Shown here piece after piece: positions 21,470-30,723 of a DNA stretch of 31,219 nucleotides (its first letter is position 1; each line of letters starts with the position of its first letter). The position numbers were made by a program, and so were the translations under genes. The notes below the pieces were generated by a model. That model saw nothing but the letters and a program-made list of their open reading frames with translations, did no database searches and was not told where the DNA came from. The stretch is taken from contig JBIOVR010000231.1 of NCBI GenBank assembly GCA_044867875.1, positions 1 to 31,219 on the forward strand, in the 5' to 3' direction. The stretch comes from VBAS01 sp044867875 (lineage in GTDB: Bacteria > Bacteroidota > Bacteroidia > Chitinophagales > Chitinophagaceae).

Positions 21470-21937
21470 ATGAATTCTGAAAATCAGGTAATAGGGGTAG
21501 AAAAGAAATTAAGTGAGTTGCTGACGGAGTTGCCGGGTTATTTCCTGGTTGAAATAAGCGTAAAACCAACCAATAATATCAAAGTGTTTGTGGATGCCGA
21601 CCAGGGTGCCGCTATTGATCAGCTTTCGAGAATTAACAGGGCTCTTTATAAATGGGTAGAAGAGAATCTTTTCCCCAACGGAGATTTTTCAATTGAAGTA
21701 TCCTCACCAGGGTTGGATGAACCGCTAAAGCTTGACAGGCAATATCTAAAAAATATTGGTCGTATGGTGGAGATCGTATTAAAGAATGGGTTGAAGAAAG
21801 AAGGAAAATTGATAAGCGTTTCAGAAAATGAAGTAGTGATAGAAGAAGAGATAGGAAAGGGAAAAAAGAAAGAAGTAGTTCAACATATAATTTTAAAAGA
21901 AGATATTAAAACAACAAAGATCCAGGTAAAATTCTGA
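21470..21937 (+). CDS. rimP: Ribosome maturation factor RimP
   Basis: 155 residues, the usual length. The N-terminal alpha/beta domain includes the DADQGAAIDQLSRINRAL segment. FSIEVSSPGLDEPLK is the hallmark (E-V-S-SPGLDxPL) of the family, followed by the SH3-like C-terminal domain (GLKKEGKLISVSENEVVIEEE). RimP binds the 30S subunit and helps its late assembly. It is the first gene of rimP-nusA-infB; nusA starts 52 bases after its stop. Confidence 0.95.
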   Translation: MNSENQVIGVEKKLSELLTELPGYFLVEISVKPTNNIKVFVDADQGAAIDQLSRINRALYKWVEENLFPNGDFSIEVSSPGLDEPLKLDRQYLKNIGRMVEIVLKNGLKKEGKLISVSENEVVIEEEIGKGKKKEVVQHIILKEDIKTTKIQVKF

Positions 21938-21989
21938 TAGGATCAGGACGAACCTTAAATCAAATTAAAAATCGAAAATCGCTTGTGTT

Positions 21990-23237
21990 ATGTCAAGTAT
22001 CAACCTGATAGATGCGTTCCAGGAATTTAAGGATGCAGAAAATATTGACCGCCCCACGATGATGAAAGTGGTAGAAGATGTTTTCAAAACTTTGCTGCGT
22101 AAAAAATTCGGCAGTGATGAAAACTTCGATGTAATTGTAAACGCGGAAAAAGGCGACCTGGAAATTATGCGCCGCCGCACCATTGTGGAAGACGGGCAAG
22201 TTAATGATCCGCTGGCAGAAGTTGCCTACAGCGACGCTGTGAAAATAGAACCCGATTTCGAAGTGGGTGAAGAATTGTTTGAGCCGATCGATCTTTATGA
22301 TTTCGGTCGTCGTGCAATTCTTGCTGCAAAGCAAACACTGGCGAGCCGCATCAGTGATTTGAAGAAAAATTCCCTGGCTAAAAAGTACAGCGAAAGAATT
22401 GGAGAGATCATCAGCGCAGAAGTTTACCAGGTTTGGAAAAAAGAAATTTTATTATTGGATGAGGAAGGAAATGAACTGATTCTTCCAAAAAGTGAGCAAA
22501 TACCACAGGATTACTTCAAAAAGGGTGAATCTATCCGTGCCGTTGTTAAGAAAGTGGATATGAGAAATAACACCCCGGTAATTATACTTTCGAGAACTTC
22601 GCCGGACTTTCTTGCCAAATTGCTGGAAATTGAAGTGCCTGAAATTTTTGATGGCCTTATTGTCATCAAAAAAATTGTTCGTGATCCGGGTGAAAGAGCT
22701 AAAGTTGCGGTTGAATCTTTCGATGATCGTATTGATCCGGTTGGAGCATGCGTGGGAATGAAAGGTAGCCGTATTCACGGTATTGTTCGTGAACTGAAGA
22801 ATGAGAACATCGATGTGATCAATTATACAAACAATACCCAGTTATTGATCCAAAGATCATTGACACCTGCCAAGATCACAAGCATGGAGCTTGACCAGGA
22901 TAATAAACACGCAAATGTTTACTTAAAGCCTGACCAGGTTTCATTGGCGATTGGTCGCCGTGGTGTAAATATCAAACTGGCGAGTGAATTGACAGGATTT
23001 GAGCTTGATGTATATCGTGATGATGAGGGAGTAGAGGAGGAATTTGATATCGATCTTGATGAATTTAGTGATGAGATAGAAACATGGGTGATCGATGAAT
23101 TAAAACGCATCGGTTGTGATACGGGAAGAAGTGTATTGAACCTGACCGCAGCAGAATTAGAACGCCGTACGGATCTGGAAAAAGAAACAATTGAAGAAGT
23201 AAGAAAAGTTTTACAGGCAGAATTTCAGAAAGAATAA
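21990..23237 (+). CDS. nusA: Transcription termination/antitermination factor NusA
   Basis: 415 residues. NusA N-terminal domain (1-130, INLIDAFQEFKDAENIDRP), S1 domain (about 135-200, EVYQVWKKEILLLDEEGNE), KH1 (PVGACVGMKGSRIHGIVREL, GMKG near 255) and KH2 (SLAIGRRGVNIKLASELTG, GRRG near 321), then an acidic linker and a short helical end (ERRTDLEKETIEEVRKVL). It lacks the two long acidic repeats of the E. coli protein, as is usual outside Gammaproteobacteria. It binds RNA polymerase and nascent RNA and modulates pausing, termination and antitermination. Confidence 0.95.
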   Translation: MSSINLIDAFQEFKDAENIDRPTMMKVVEDVFKTLLRKKFGSDENFDVIVNAEKGDLEIMRRRTIVEDGQVNDPLAEVAYSDAVKIEPDFEVGEELFEPIDLYDFGRRAILAAKQTLASRISDLKKNSLAKKYSERIGEIISAEVYQVWKKEILLLDEEGNELILPKSEQIPQDYFKKGESIRAVVKKVDMRNNTPVIILSRTSPDFLAKLLEIEVPEIFDGLIVIKKIVRDPGERAKVAVESFDDRIDPVGACVGMKGSRIHGIVRELKNENIDVINYTNNTQLLIQRSLTPAKITSMELDQDNKHANVYLKPDQVSLAIGRRGVNIKLASELTGFELDVYRDDEGVEEEFDIDLDEFSDEIETWVIDELKRIGCDTGRSVLNLTAAELERRTDLEKETIEEVRKVLQAEFQKE

Positions 23238-23248
23238 AATAGGAAGTG

Positions 23249-23299
23249 GTGAGTAGTGAATGGTGAGCTAATACTCACAACTGACAATTCATCACTCAC
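23249..23299. repeat. Intergenic inverted repeat between nusA and infB
   Basis: GTGAGTAGTGAAT (23249-23261) pairs almost fully with ATTCATCACTCAC (23287-23299). It resembles the short GTGAGT-type intergenic repeats found in this phylum. It lacks a T-run, so it is not a clear terminator, and infB probably stays in the operon. Confidence 0.45.
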
Positions 23300-23388
23300 A
23301 AAAAGCTGAATAGAATTACAGAACTTACAAGTGAGTGACACAACGAAAGTCGAGCAGAGATATATAGTTGATAATATAAAAAAAGTTA

Positions 23389-26268
23389 ATGGCAGAAACA
23401 GCAACACCGCGATTAATGGCCGCAGCCAAAGAATTTAACATCGGTAAAGACACCCTTGTTGATTTTTTGACGGGCAAAGGATTTAGTAAAGATGATCTGA
23501 AGCCGACCTCAAAGCTTTCGGAAGACATGTATCGTGCCCTGCAACAAGAGTTTCAGAGTGATAAAGTGGCAAAGTTGAAGAGTGACCTTATCGATCTGCC
23601 AAAGGGGGTTGCAGCCGACCTGAAGAAAAAGAAAGACGAAGAAGAAATTGTTTTCAAAAAAGAAAAAGAGAAGCCCGCAAAAAAAGAAGAACCAAAAGAA
23701 GAAACACCTCCGCCACCTCCACCGATAGTTGTTGAGCAACCAGTTGTAGTAGTGGAACCGGAACATGTAAAAGCAGATATACCTGAACTGGAGCGTCCCA
23801 GGGTGATCAATAAAATTGATCTCTCAACAATTGATTCTTCAACAAGACCTAAAAAAGAAGCAAAGAAAAAAGAAGAAAAGGTAGAAAAAGCAGAAGAGAA
23901 AGAAGAAAAGAAACCAGCGAAAAAGAAAGGCAAGAAAGAAGAAGTAATAGAACAACCAGTTGAGGAAGTAAAACAAGAAATAATTGTTCCTGAAGAACCG
24001 GTAGAAGAAGCGCCACCGGTTATAGAAAATATAAAAGCAGATAAATTAGAAGGACCAAAGATCCTTGGCAAAATTGACCTGCCTGTTGAAAATGATACTC
24101 GTCCGAAAAATGATGAGAAGCATAAACGCAAACGTATTCCGATCGCGAAGAAAGAAGTAAAAAGAGAAGATGCGATAAAAGATAAAGATAGAAGAGAGGA
24201 TAGATTTAAAAGAGATGATCGTCGTGGTGCGCCGGGCGGCGGGCCTGGTGGTGGTGGAAGAGGACCGGGTGGACCTGGAGGCGGTGGAAGAACCGCTCCT
24301 GGCATAGCTCGCAGAGGAGATAACAGACCGACAAGAGAAGACAAAGTAATCGACGAAAAAGAGATCCAGGAAAAAATCAGGGAAACACAAGCTAAACTTG
24401 CCGGAGCCGGTGGTCGTGGTAAAAGTTTAAAAGCAAAATATCGTAAAGCCAAACGTGAAGAGGCGGCGGAAACTGCAGGAGATAGTGATGACGGCAACAA
24501 GCTGCAGTTAACTGAATTCATAAGTGTAAGTGAATTAGCTAACCTGATGGACGTAAACTTTACTGATGTTATCAGTAAATGTATGGGTCTCGGCATCATG
24601 GTTTCGATCAATCAAAGACTCGATGCCGAAGTAATAGAACTCGTAGCAAGTGAATTTGGATTTGATGTTGAATTCATCGACATGGAAAAGCAAATGGAGA
24701 TGGAGGATATAGGTGAAGAAGATGATGAGGATGATGAACTGCAATCCCGTTCGCCAATCGTTACTATCATGGGTCACGTTGACCATGGTAAAACATCTTT
24801 GCTGGATTATATAAGAAGAGCGAATGTTGTAGCTGGTGAAGCAGGAGGTATTACACAACACATCGGTGCTTACCAGGTAGAACTTCCTAATGGAAAAGAA
24901 ATTACTTTTCTTGATACACCGGGTCACGAAGCATTTACTGCGATGCGTGCCCGTGGTGCCAAGGTTACCGATATTGCGGTGATCGTAATTGCAGCTGATG
25001 ATGCAGTGATGCCGCAAACAAAAGAAGCGATCAGCCACGCACAGGCAGCTGGTGTGCCAATGATATTTGCCATAAATAAAATTGACAGAGACGGTTCAAA
25101 CCCGCAGAAAATTTACGAGCAGCTATCTCAAATGAATTTACTGGTTGAAGCATGGGGTGGTAAATTTCAGAGCCAGGAAATTTCTGCTAAAAAAGGATTG
25201 AATGTTGATCAGCTGTTGGAGAAAATTTTGTTGGAAGCAGAGATTTTAGATCTGAAAGCAAATCCTGATCGTGAAGCCAGCGGAACTATTATCGAAGCAA
25301 CATTAGATAAAGGCCGCGGATATGTAGCAACTGTTCTTGTTCAGAATGGTACTTTGAAAGGCGGAGATCTTGTGGTAAGCGGTCAGCATTTTGGAAGAGT
25401 GAAGGCAATGTTCAATGAAAGAAATAAGAAGAAGGAGGAAGCACCACCTTCGGCACCTGTATTGATCCTTGGTTTGAACGGTGCTCCGCAAGCTGGTGAA
25501 AAATTCAAAGTGTATGATGATGAAGCGGAAGCAAAAGAAATTGCTTATCGCCGTGCACAGATCCTTCGTGAGCAAGGTATACGAACCAAAAAACATATTA
25601 CACTTGATGAGATCGGTCGTCGTTTGGCCCTGGGTAATTTCAAAGAACTGAATGTGATCATCAAAGGTGACGTGGATGGTTCTGTGGAAGCATTAAGCGA
25701 TAGCTTACAGAAATTAAGTACACAGGAAATTTTTGTACGGGTAATTCATAAAGGTGTAGGGCAAATCACAGAAAGTGATGTAACACTTGCTAACGCATCT
25801 GATGCGATCATCATTGGTTTTAATGTTCGCCCTTCCCAACAGGCGGCAAGACTTGCAGAAAACGAAGCGATTGAAATAAAGATGTATTCCATCATTTACA
25901 AAGTAATTGATGAAATAAAGATGGCGATGGAAGGAATGTTGGAACCAACGATACAGGAAAAGATCGTTGCCAACGTAGAGATAAGAGAAGTATTCAAGTT
26001 TGATAAAGTGATTGTAGCAGGATGTTATGTAAGAGATGGAAAAATTAAGAGAGATTCTAAAGTTCGTCTTATCAGGGATGGTATCGTTACCTATCCAACC
26101 GGCGAAGGTGCTTATGCGGAATTAACATCTTTAAAGAGGTTTAAAGATGATGTAAAGGAAGTACAGGCAGGCATGGAATGTGGATTAATGATCAAAAATT
26201 ATAATGATATAAAAGTCGGGGATGTGGTAGAAGCGTTTGAGGAAGAAGAAGTGAAGAGAACACTTTAA
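23389..26268 (+). CDS. infB: Translation initiation factor IF-2
   Basis: 959 residues. IF2_N helical domain (1-55), then a long Lys/Glu/Pro-rich disordered linker (about 70-370) with a Gly-rich patch near 280-300, a second IF2_N-like domain (about 378-435, ISVSELANLMDVNFTDVI), and the G domain from about 455: GHVDHGKT (462-469), GGITQ, DTPGH (509-513), NKID (563-566). Domains II to IV follow (EASGTIIEATLDKGRGYVATV, IIKGDVDGSVEALSDSL, VGDVVEAFEEEEVKRTL). IF-2 brings fMet-tRNA to the 30S subunit and drives subunit joining. The extended charged linker is usual for Bacteroidota. Confidence 0.97.
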   Translation: MAETATPRLMAAAKEFNIGKDTLVDFLTGKGFSKDDLKPTSKLSEDMYRALQQEFQSDKVAKLKSDLIDLPKGVAADLKKKKDEEEIVFKKEKEKPAKKEEPKEETPPPPPPIVVEQPVVVVEPEHVKADIPELERPRVINKIDLSTIDSSTRPKKEAKKKEEKVEKAEEKEEKKPAKKKGKKEEVIEQPVEEVKQEIIVPEEPVEEAPPVIENIKADKLEGPKILGKIDLPVENDTRPKNDEKHKRKRIPIAKKEVKREDAIKDKDRREDRFKRDDRRGAPGGGPGGGGRGPGGPGGGGRTAPGIARRGDNRPTREDKVIDEKEIQEKIRETQAKLAGAGGRGKSLKAKYRKAKREEAAETAGDSDDGNKLQLTEFISVSELANLMDVNFTDVISKCMGLGIMVSINQRLDAEVIELVASEFGFDVEFIDMEKQMEMEDIGEEDDEDDELQSRSPIVTIMGHVDHGKTSLLDYIRRANVVAGEAGGITQHIGAYQVELPNGKEITFLDTPGHEAFTAMRARGAKVTDIAVIVIAADDAVMPQTKEAISHAQAAGVPMIFAINKIDRDGSNPQKIYEQLSQMNLLVEAWGGKFQSQEISAKKGLNVDQLLEKILLEAEILDLKANPDREASGTIIEATLDKGRGYVATVLVQNGTLKGGDLVVSGQHFGRVKAMFNERNKKKEEAPPSAPVLILGLNGAPQAGEKFKVYDDEAEAKEIAYRRAQILREQGIRTKKHITLDEIGRRLALGNFKELNVIIKGDVDGSVEALSDSLQKLSTQEIFVRVIHKGVGQITESDVTLANASDAIIIGFNVRPSQQAARLAENEAIEIKMYSIIYKVIDEIKMAMEGMLEPTIQEKIVANVEIREVFKFDKVIVAGCYVRDGKIKRDSKVRLIRDGIVTYPTGEGAYAELTSLKRFKDDVKEVQAGMECGLMIKNYNDIKVGDVVEAFEEEEVKRTL

Positions 26269-26376
26269 ATACTAGATACCAGATGTCAGATACCAGAATC
26301 CAGCATCTAGGATCTAACATCCAGAAAAACTTTTGTTAATAAATCCGGCCCGCTAACTTACTCTGTTAATCAAATT

Positions 26377-26384
26377 TACTTTTG
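26377..26384 (+). promoter_or_regulatory. Likely -7 element of the SurA-like gene
   Basis: TACTTTTG fits TAnnTTTG, 17 bases before the ATG at 26402, implying a leader of roughly 10 bases. The -33 position is weak (no TTG). Confidence 0.45.
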
Positions 26385-26401
26385 GGATTCAAATCCTGGT
26401 T

Positions 26402-27769
26402 ATGAAGAAAATATTTACACTCAGCCTTGTCTTTTTAATTGCGGCAAATTTTGTTGCACAAGGGCAATCAGCAAAAGTAGTAGCTGATAAAATACTTGCT
26501 ATTGTCGGTGACAGGATCATCCTATATTCTGATATTCAAAATACTATTTCCGATGCGATAAGGAACGGTAACCAGGTTCCCGATAATGCTAATTGTGTAT
26601 TGATGGAGCAGGCATTGATCTCAAAAGTTTTGATGCTGCAGGCGGAAAAAGATTCTTTACCTATATCAGACGAAGAAATAGAGGCAGATCTTGATAACCG
26701 TATTCGAAAATATATCAATGCGTATGGTACACAGGAAGCATTGGAAGAAATTGCCGGCAAATCTATTTACCAGATAAAAGAAGATGCAAGAGAAACCGTG
26801 AAGGAGCAAAAGCTGGCAGAAGCAATGCAAAGAAAAATAGTGGAGAATGTTCACATCACTCCCAATGAAGTAAAAATATTTTACGAAAAAGTTCCAAAAG
26901 ATAGTCTTCCCTTTTTCGAATCAGAATTAGAGATCGGTCAAATTGTTTTTTATCCAAAGGGCAATCGTGATCTTGAAAAATTTGTAATGGATGAATTGCT
27001 CAATTATAAAAAACAGATTGAAATGAAACTGGCTACGTTTGAGCAACTGGCACAACGTTTTTCGGAAGACCCCGGAAGTAAAGAGAGAGGTGGTCAATAC
27101 CAGGTGAACCGTTACGAAAAAACATGGGATCCTAATTTCTTAGCTGCTTGTTTCCGTTTGAAAAATGAAGGTGACATGATCGGCCCTATCAAATCAAAAT
27201 TTGGCTATCATCTTATACAACTAGTAAAGCGAATCGGGGATGATGCAGTTGTCCGTCACATATTGCGCACAACTCCGATAACTGATACAGAAGTGAAAGC
27301 TTCGATGGCAAAAGCTGATACTGTAAGATCAAAAATCATTGCAGGCACTTTAACTTTTGCAGCTGCTGCAACACGTTATACAGAAGATGAGCAAGCAAAA
27401 TTTAGCGGACCATATTTTTTGGGTCGTGATGGCGGTCCTTATGTAACTATCGATCTTCTCGATAAGGATCTTGTTGCAATGCTTGATAAACTTAAACCCG
27501 GTGAATATTCTCAACCGGTAGTTTTTGAAGAAAATGGAAAAAAAGGCGTACGCATTGTACATTATAAAAGCCGAAGCGAACCTCATCGCCTGAATATGAA
27601 AGATGATTTCAGCCGCATATCAACAATGGCGCTGGAAGAAAAAAAACAAAAGACTCTTGAAAAATGGATGAAAGAAAAGGTGCCGACTTATTACATCATG
27701 ATCGATAACGAAATAAAAAGCTGTACAGATCTTACCAAGTGGATCGGGGAAAAGCAAAAAGCTTTCTAA
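26402..27769 (+). CDS. SurA-like periplasmic peptidyl-prolyl isomerase/chaperone
   Basis: 455 residues. Signal peptide MKKIFTLSLVFLIAANFVAQG. SurA-type N-terminal helical chaperone domain (about 28-170: VVADKILAIVGDRIILYSDIQ is the SurA hallmark), then two parvulin-like (PpiC) domains: about 172-273 (ELEIGQIVFYP, FSEDPGSKERGG, GPIKSKFGYHLIQL) and about 280-375 (VRHILRTTPIT, YTEDEQAKFSGPYF). It should help outer-membrane proteins cross the periplasm and fold. The second domain is divergent and may be inactive as an isomerase. Its stop interlocks by 4 bases with that of the convergent DUF3943 gene. Confidence 0.9.
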   Translation: MKKIFTLSLVFLIAANFVAQGQSAKVVADKILAIVGDRIILYSDIQNTISDAIRNGNQVPDNANCVLMEQALISKVLMLQAEKDSLPISDEEIEADLDNRIRKYINAYGTQEALEEIAGKSIYQIKEDARETVKEQKLAEAMQRKIVENVHITPNEVKIFYEKVPKDSLPFFESELEIGQIVFYPKGNRDLEKFVMDELLNYKKQIEMKLATFEQLAQRFSEDPGSKERGGQYQVNRYEKTWDPNFLAACFRLKNEGDMIGPIKSKFGYHLIQLVKRIGDDAVVRHILRTTPITDTEVKASMAKADTVRSKIIAGTLTFAAAATRYTEDEQAKFSGPYFLGRDGGPYVTIDLLDKDLVAMLDKLKPGEYSQPVVFEENGKKGVRIVHYKSRSEPHRLNMKDDFSRISTMALEEKKQKTLEKWMKEKVPTYYIMIDNEIKSCTDLTKWIGEKQKAF

Positions 27770-28584
27770 AACTTCTTTTTAAGTGGGGGGTTGTGTTTAG
27801 GTCCAAACCCATTATTTATCACAAACATCGGGTTAAATACCAGGACAAAAACTTTTTCAAAAAACCGGAATCCATTTTTACGCATACTCATTGTTGCAAG
27901 ATGAATAGGTTCTCCTAATAAGGATCCGACAACAGGAGTAACGAACAGATCCTGGATACTGGGTCTTTCCGCTGTCCCTTCAATTATATATTCCCATATG
28001 CACGACTGAACTGTTGCAAACAAAAAGGACTGGAACCGCGTAGCATTTTGACTTCTTACAGCATTATAGTAATAAGAGCCGGCGATAGGATGACCAATAT
28101 AATTGAGGGCCCAGTCGTCTTTATCCCAAACCGGGGGTGTTGAAAATGCCCGTGCAAGATTCTTTTCCGCAGCCTTTATCCAACCCGGTTCCCATTTGGT
28201 CACTTCTTTTGGCATTAGCATTAAAGTAACCATTCCAATTACTTCGATCCCACCTATCAGTAATTCCCCTCTTCCCGCCTTTTTCCAGAAAGAATTATAT
28301 TCATTATGAAGTAAATGTTTATAAGGTGTCTTTCCTCCAGGCTTAATGCTGTCTATTTTACTTTGGAAATATTGATTTGAATAACCAGAAAATGAAAGAT
28401 CCTTTTTATAGGTTAGTGATGAATAGGATAAAGAATCGAATTTTAAAGAGTAATGTTTTGGAAGTAAAAATTCTTTTTGTTTTACACTAGAAAACTCTGG
28501 GGGGACAGAAGTTTGACCAATAGATTGAAAGCTGAAAAGAAAAGAGACGATAAAGGATTTAAAAAAGATAAATGTTTTCCACAT
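27766..28584 (-). CDS. DUF3943 family protein
   Basis: 272 residues from the ATG at 28584, giving a signal-like start MWKTFIFFKSFIVSFLFSF followed by QSIGQTS; a farther ATG (28653) would put 23 residues before it. The conserved block WALNYIGHPIAGSYYYNAVRSQ, with SCIWEYIIEGTAERPSIQDL and VTPVVGSLLGEP, is typical of DUF3943 proteins. Two hydrophobic stretches (ELLIGGIEVIGMVTLMLM and QSFLFATVQSCIW) suggest membrane association. Function is unknown. It is transcribed against surA with stop codons overlapping. Confidence 0.8.
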   Translation of the reverse strand: MWKTFIFFKSFIVSFLFSFQSIGQTSVPPEFSSVKQKEFLLPKHYSLKFDSLSYSSLTYKKDLSFSGYSNQYFQSKIDSIKPGGKTPYKHLLHNEYNSFWKKAGRGELLIGGIEVIGMVTLMLMPKEVTKWEPGWIKAAEKNLARAFSTPPVWDKDDWALNYIGHPIAGSYYYNAVRSQNATRFQSFLFATVQSCIWEYIIEGTAERPSIQDLFVTPVVGSLLGEPIHLATMSMRKNGFRFFEKVFVLVFNPMFVINNGFGPKHNPPLKKKF

Positions 28585-28777
28585 GACAAACAAAGGTTCA
28601 ATGATTTGATCTCGAATTACTTTGAAAAGACCGGTTTTTGTGTATGACGTCAATCAGCCGGATCAATGATTGATTGAGAAATCTTATTCAAATGCTTGTT
28701 AGACTCGGAGCTAAATCAAGGTATGACAAAATAGGTTATTTTGAAAAGATTTACCAATAATTATCTAAATCCCGGAA

Positions 28778-28808
28778 TTGCCTAATTGGTGTGCAAGCCA
28801 TACCTTTG
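28778..28808 (+). promoter_or_regulatory. Promoter of purF
   Basis: TTG (28778-28780) and TACCTTTG (28801-28808) with 20 bases between. The start codon is 24 bases further on. Confidence 0.65.
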
Positions 28809-28831
28809 CGCCTTCCTTTCTGAAGAGATAA

Positions 28832-30679
28832 ATGAGTGACCCGATCAAACACGAATGTGGCTTAGCATTCATCCGCCTGCGGAAGCCTTTCTCATATTAC
28901 CATCAAAAATATGGCACAGTGATGTGGGGTCTTAATAAACTCTACCTGTTGATGGAGAAACAACATAACCGCGGACAGGATGGCGCCGGTATTGCAACTG
29001 TAAAGCTGGATGTAGAACCTGGTTATCCTTTTATGAATCGTATGCGCAGCAATGCATCACAAGCGATCGCTGATATTTTTCAGCAAGTTGGTAAGGAATT
29101 AGAAGAACTGGAAAAATATCATCCCGGTATCAGGAATCACCCGGGATTAATGAAAGGCCATGTGAATTTTTTAGGTGAATTATTGTTAGGTCATCTTCGT
29201 TATGGCACGCAGGGAAAAAATAAATTAGAATACTGTCATCCATTTATTAATCGTGATACAATACCTGCACGAAATCTTGCATTAGCAGGAAATTTTAATA
29301 TCGTTAACTCGGATGAGTTGTTTGCATTAGCAGGAAAAGAACCACATGAGAATACACGGTTCAGTGATCTTGCTGCAATGATTGAATTAATGCACACCTA
29401 TCTCTGTCGTGAAGATGAAGCATCTCCTGAAAAATTAGATATTAAAAAAGTGCTGAAGAAAGTTTTACCAATACTTGACGGCGGCTTTCATGTTGCTGGA
29501 CTTACCGGCAACGGTATTGGTTTTGTTTTTCGTGATGCACATGGCATTCGTCCTTCTTATTATTATGTAAATGATGAAGTGGTAGTGGCAGCATCAGAAC
29601 GAGCCGCAATTCGTACAAGTTTTAATGTTGGAGAAAATGAAGTAAAAGAATTAATGCCCGGCCAGGCATTGATAGTTGATGAAAAAGGAGTAATTGAAGT
29701 AGCACAAATATTAGAGCCAAAAGAAAGGAAAGCTTGCAGCTTTGAACGAATTTATTTTTCCCGCGGCAGTGATGAGAAGATCTATCGTGAAAGAAATCAG
29801 TTGGGGTATAACCTGACTGAACAAGTATTAAATGCGATCGATCATGATCTGAAGAATACTATTTTTTCTTTTATACCGAACACAGCCGAAACCGCATTTT
29901 ATGGAATGCTGAAGGGGATGGAAGATTTTTTGAATAAGGTCAAGATAGAAAGGATCTTAAGCTGGGGCAGGGATTATGATCCCGAGAAGTTGGCAGAAAT
30001 GGTTAGTCGCCGGATCCGGATAGAAAAAATAGCGATCAAAGATGTGAAGATGCGAACCTTTATCACGGAAGACTCCAGCCGTAGTGAAATGGTGCAGCAC
30101 GTTTATGATATTACTTATGGTACTGTAAGAAAAGGAATAGATACGTTGGTAGTGATCGATGATTCAATTGTTCGCGGCACAACATTGAGAGAAAGTATCA
30201 TTCGAATGCTTTCCAGATTAGAACCTAAAAAAATTATTGTTGTTTCCTCCTCACCTCAAATTCGTTATCCGGATTGTTATGGTATTGATATGAGTAAAAT
30301 GGGAGAGTTTGTTGCGTTCCAGGCTGTGGCAATTCTATTGAAAGAAAGAAACAAGGAAACTTGTTTGCAGGAAATATATGACCATTGCAAAGAATTAAAC
30401 CGCAGCAATCAATTGCAGACAGAAAATGTTGTGAAAAGAATATATAAGTTATTTACGATTGATGAGATCACTAACAAGATCGCTGAATTAATTACTCCAA
30501 AAAACCTGGGTATTCCTGTACAAGTTATTTACCAAACAATAGAAAATCTTCATACCGCTTGTCCAAGCAATCTCGGGGATTGGTATTTCACAGGCAACTA
30601 TCCTACACCAGGCGGAAATAAAGTGGTGAACAAAGCATTTATGAACTACATGGAAGGAAAGAATGTGAGGGGCTACTAA
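28832..30679 (+). CDS. purF: Amidophosphoribosyltransferase (PurF-like, long form)
   Basis: 615 residues, about 100 more than typical PurF. The N-terminal Ntn-type glutaminase begins MSDPIKHECGLAF, with Cys9 as nucleophile once the leader is removed, and contains KQHNRGQDGAGI and GHLRYGTQG. The phosphoribosyltransferase domain has the PRPP motif VVIDDSIVRGTT (about 440-451). The extra length lies in linkers around 330-430 and in the C-terminus. It makes 5-phosphoribosylamine from PRPP and glutamine, the first step of purine synthesis. Bacteroidota often have a short and a long PurF-like protein, so this may be the second paralogue, with a possibly altered role. Confidence 0.88.
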   Translation: MSDPIKHECGLAFIRLRKPFSYYHQKYGTVMWGLNKLYLLMEKQHNRGQDGAGIATVKLDVEPGYPFMNRMRSNASQAIADIFQQVGKELEELEKYHPGIRNHPGLMKGHVNFLGELLLGHLRYGTQGKNKLEYCHPFINRDTIPARNLALAGNFNIVNSDELFALAGKEPHENTRFSDLAAMIELMHTYLCREDEASPEKLDIKKVLKKVLPILDGGFHVAGLTGNGIGFVFRDAHGIRPSYYYVNDEVVVAASERAAIRTSFNVGENEVKELMPGQALIVDEKGVIEVAQILEPKERKACSFERIYFSRGSDEKIYRERNQLGYNLTEQVLNAIDHDLKNTIFSFIPNTAETAFYGMLKGMEDFLNKVKIERILSWGRDYDPEKLAEMVSRRIRIEKIAIKDVKMRTFITEDSSRSEMVQHVYDITYGTVRKGIDTLVVIDDSIVRGTTLRESIIRMLSRLEPKKIIVVSSSPQIRYPDCYGIDMSKMGEFVAFQAVAILLKERNKETCLQEIYDHCKELNRSNQLQTENVVKRIYKLFTIDEITNKIAELITPKNLGIPVQVIYQTIENLHTACPSNLGDWYFTGNYPTPGGNKVVNKAFMNYMEGKNVRGY

Positions 30680-30723
30680 AATTTAAGATTGGCGATTGCA
30701 GATTTTAGATTTAATTTTAATAA

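Noticed and set aside
23553..24611. 352-codon open frame antisense to infB
   Set aside because: It is the mirror of the Lys/Glu-rich linker of IF-2, giving a Ser/Phe/Pro-rich translation without any domain; infB itself is certain.
26269..26335. Short repeated words (AGATACCAG, CATCTAG, CATCCAG) after infB
   Set aside because: Looks like low-complexity intergenic sequence common in this phylum; units are irregular and form no stable hairpin or array.
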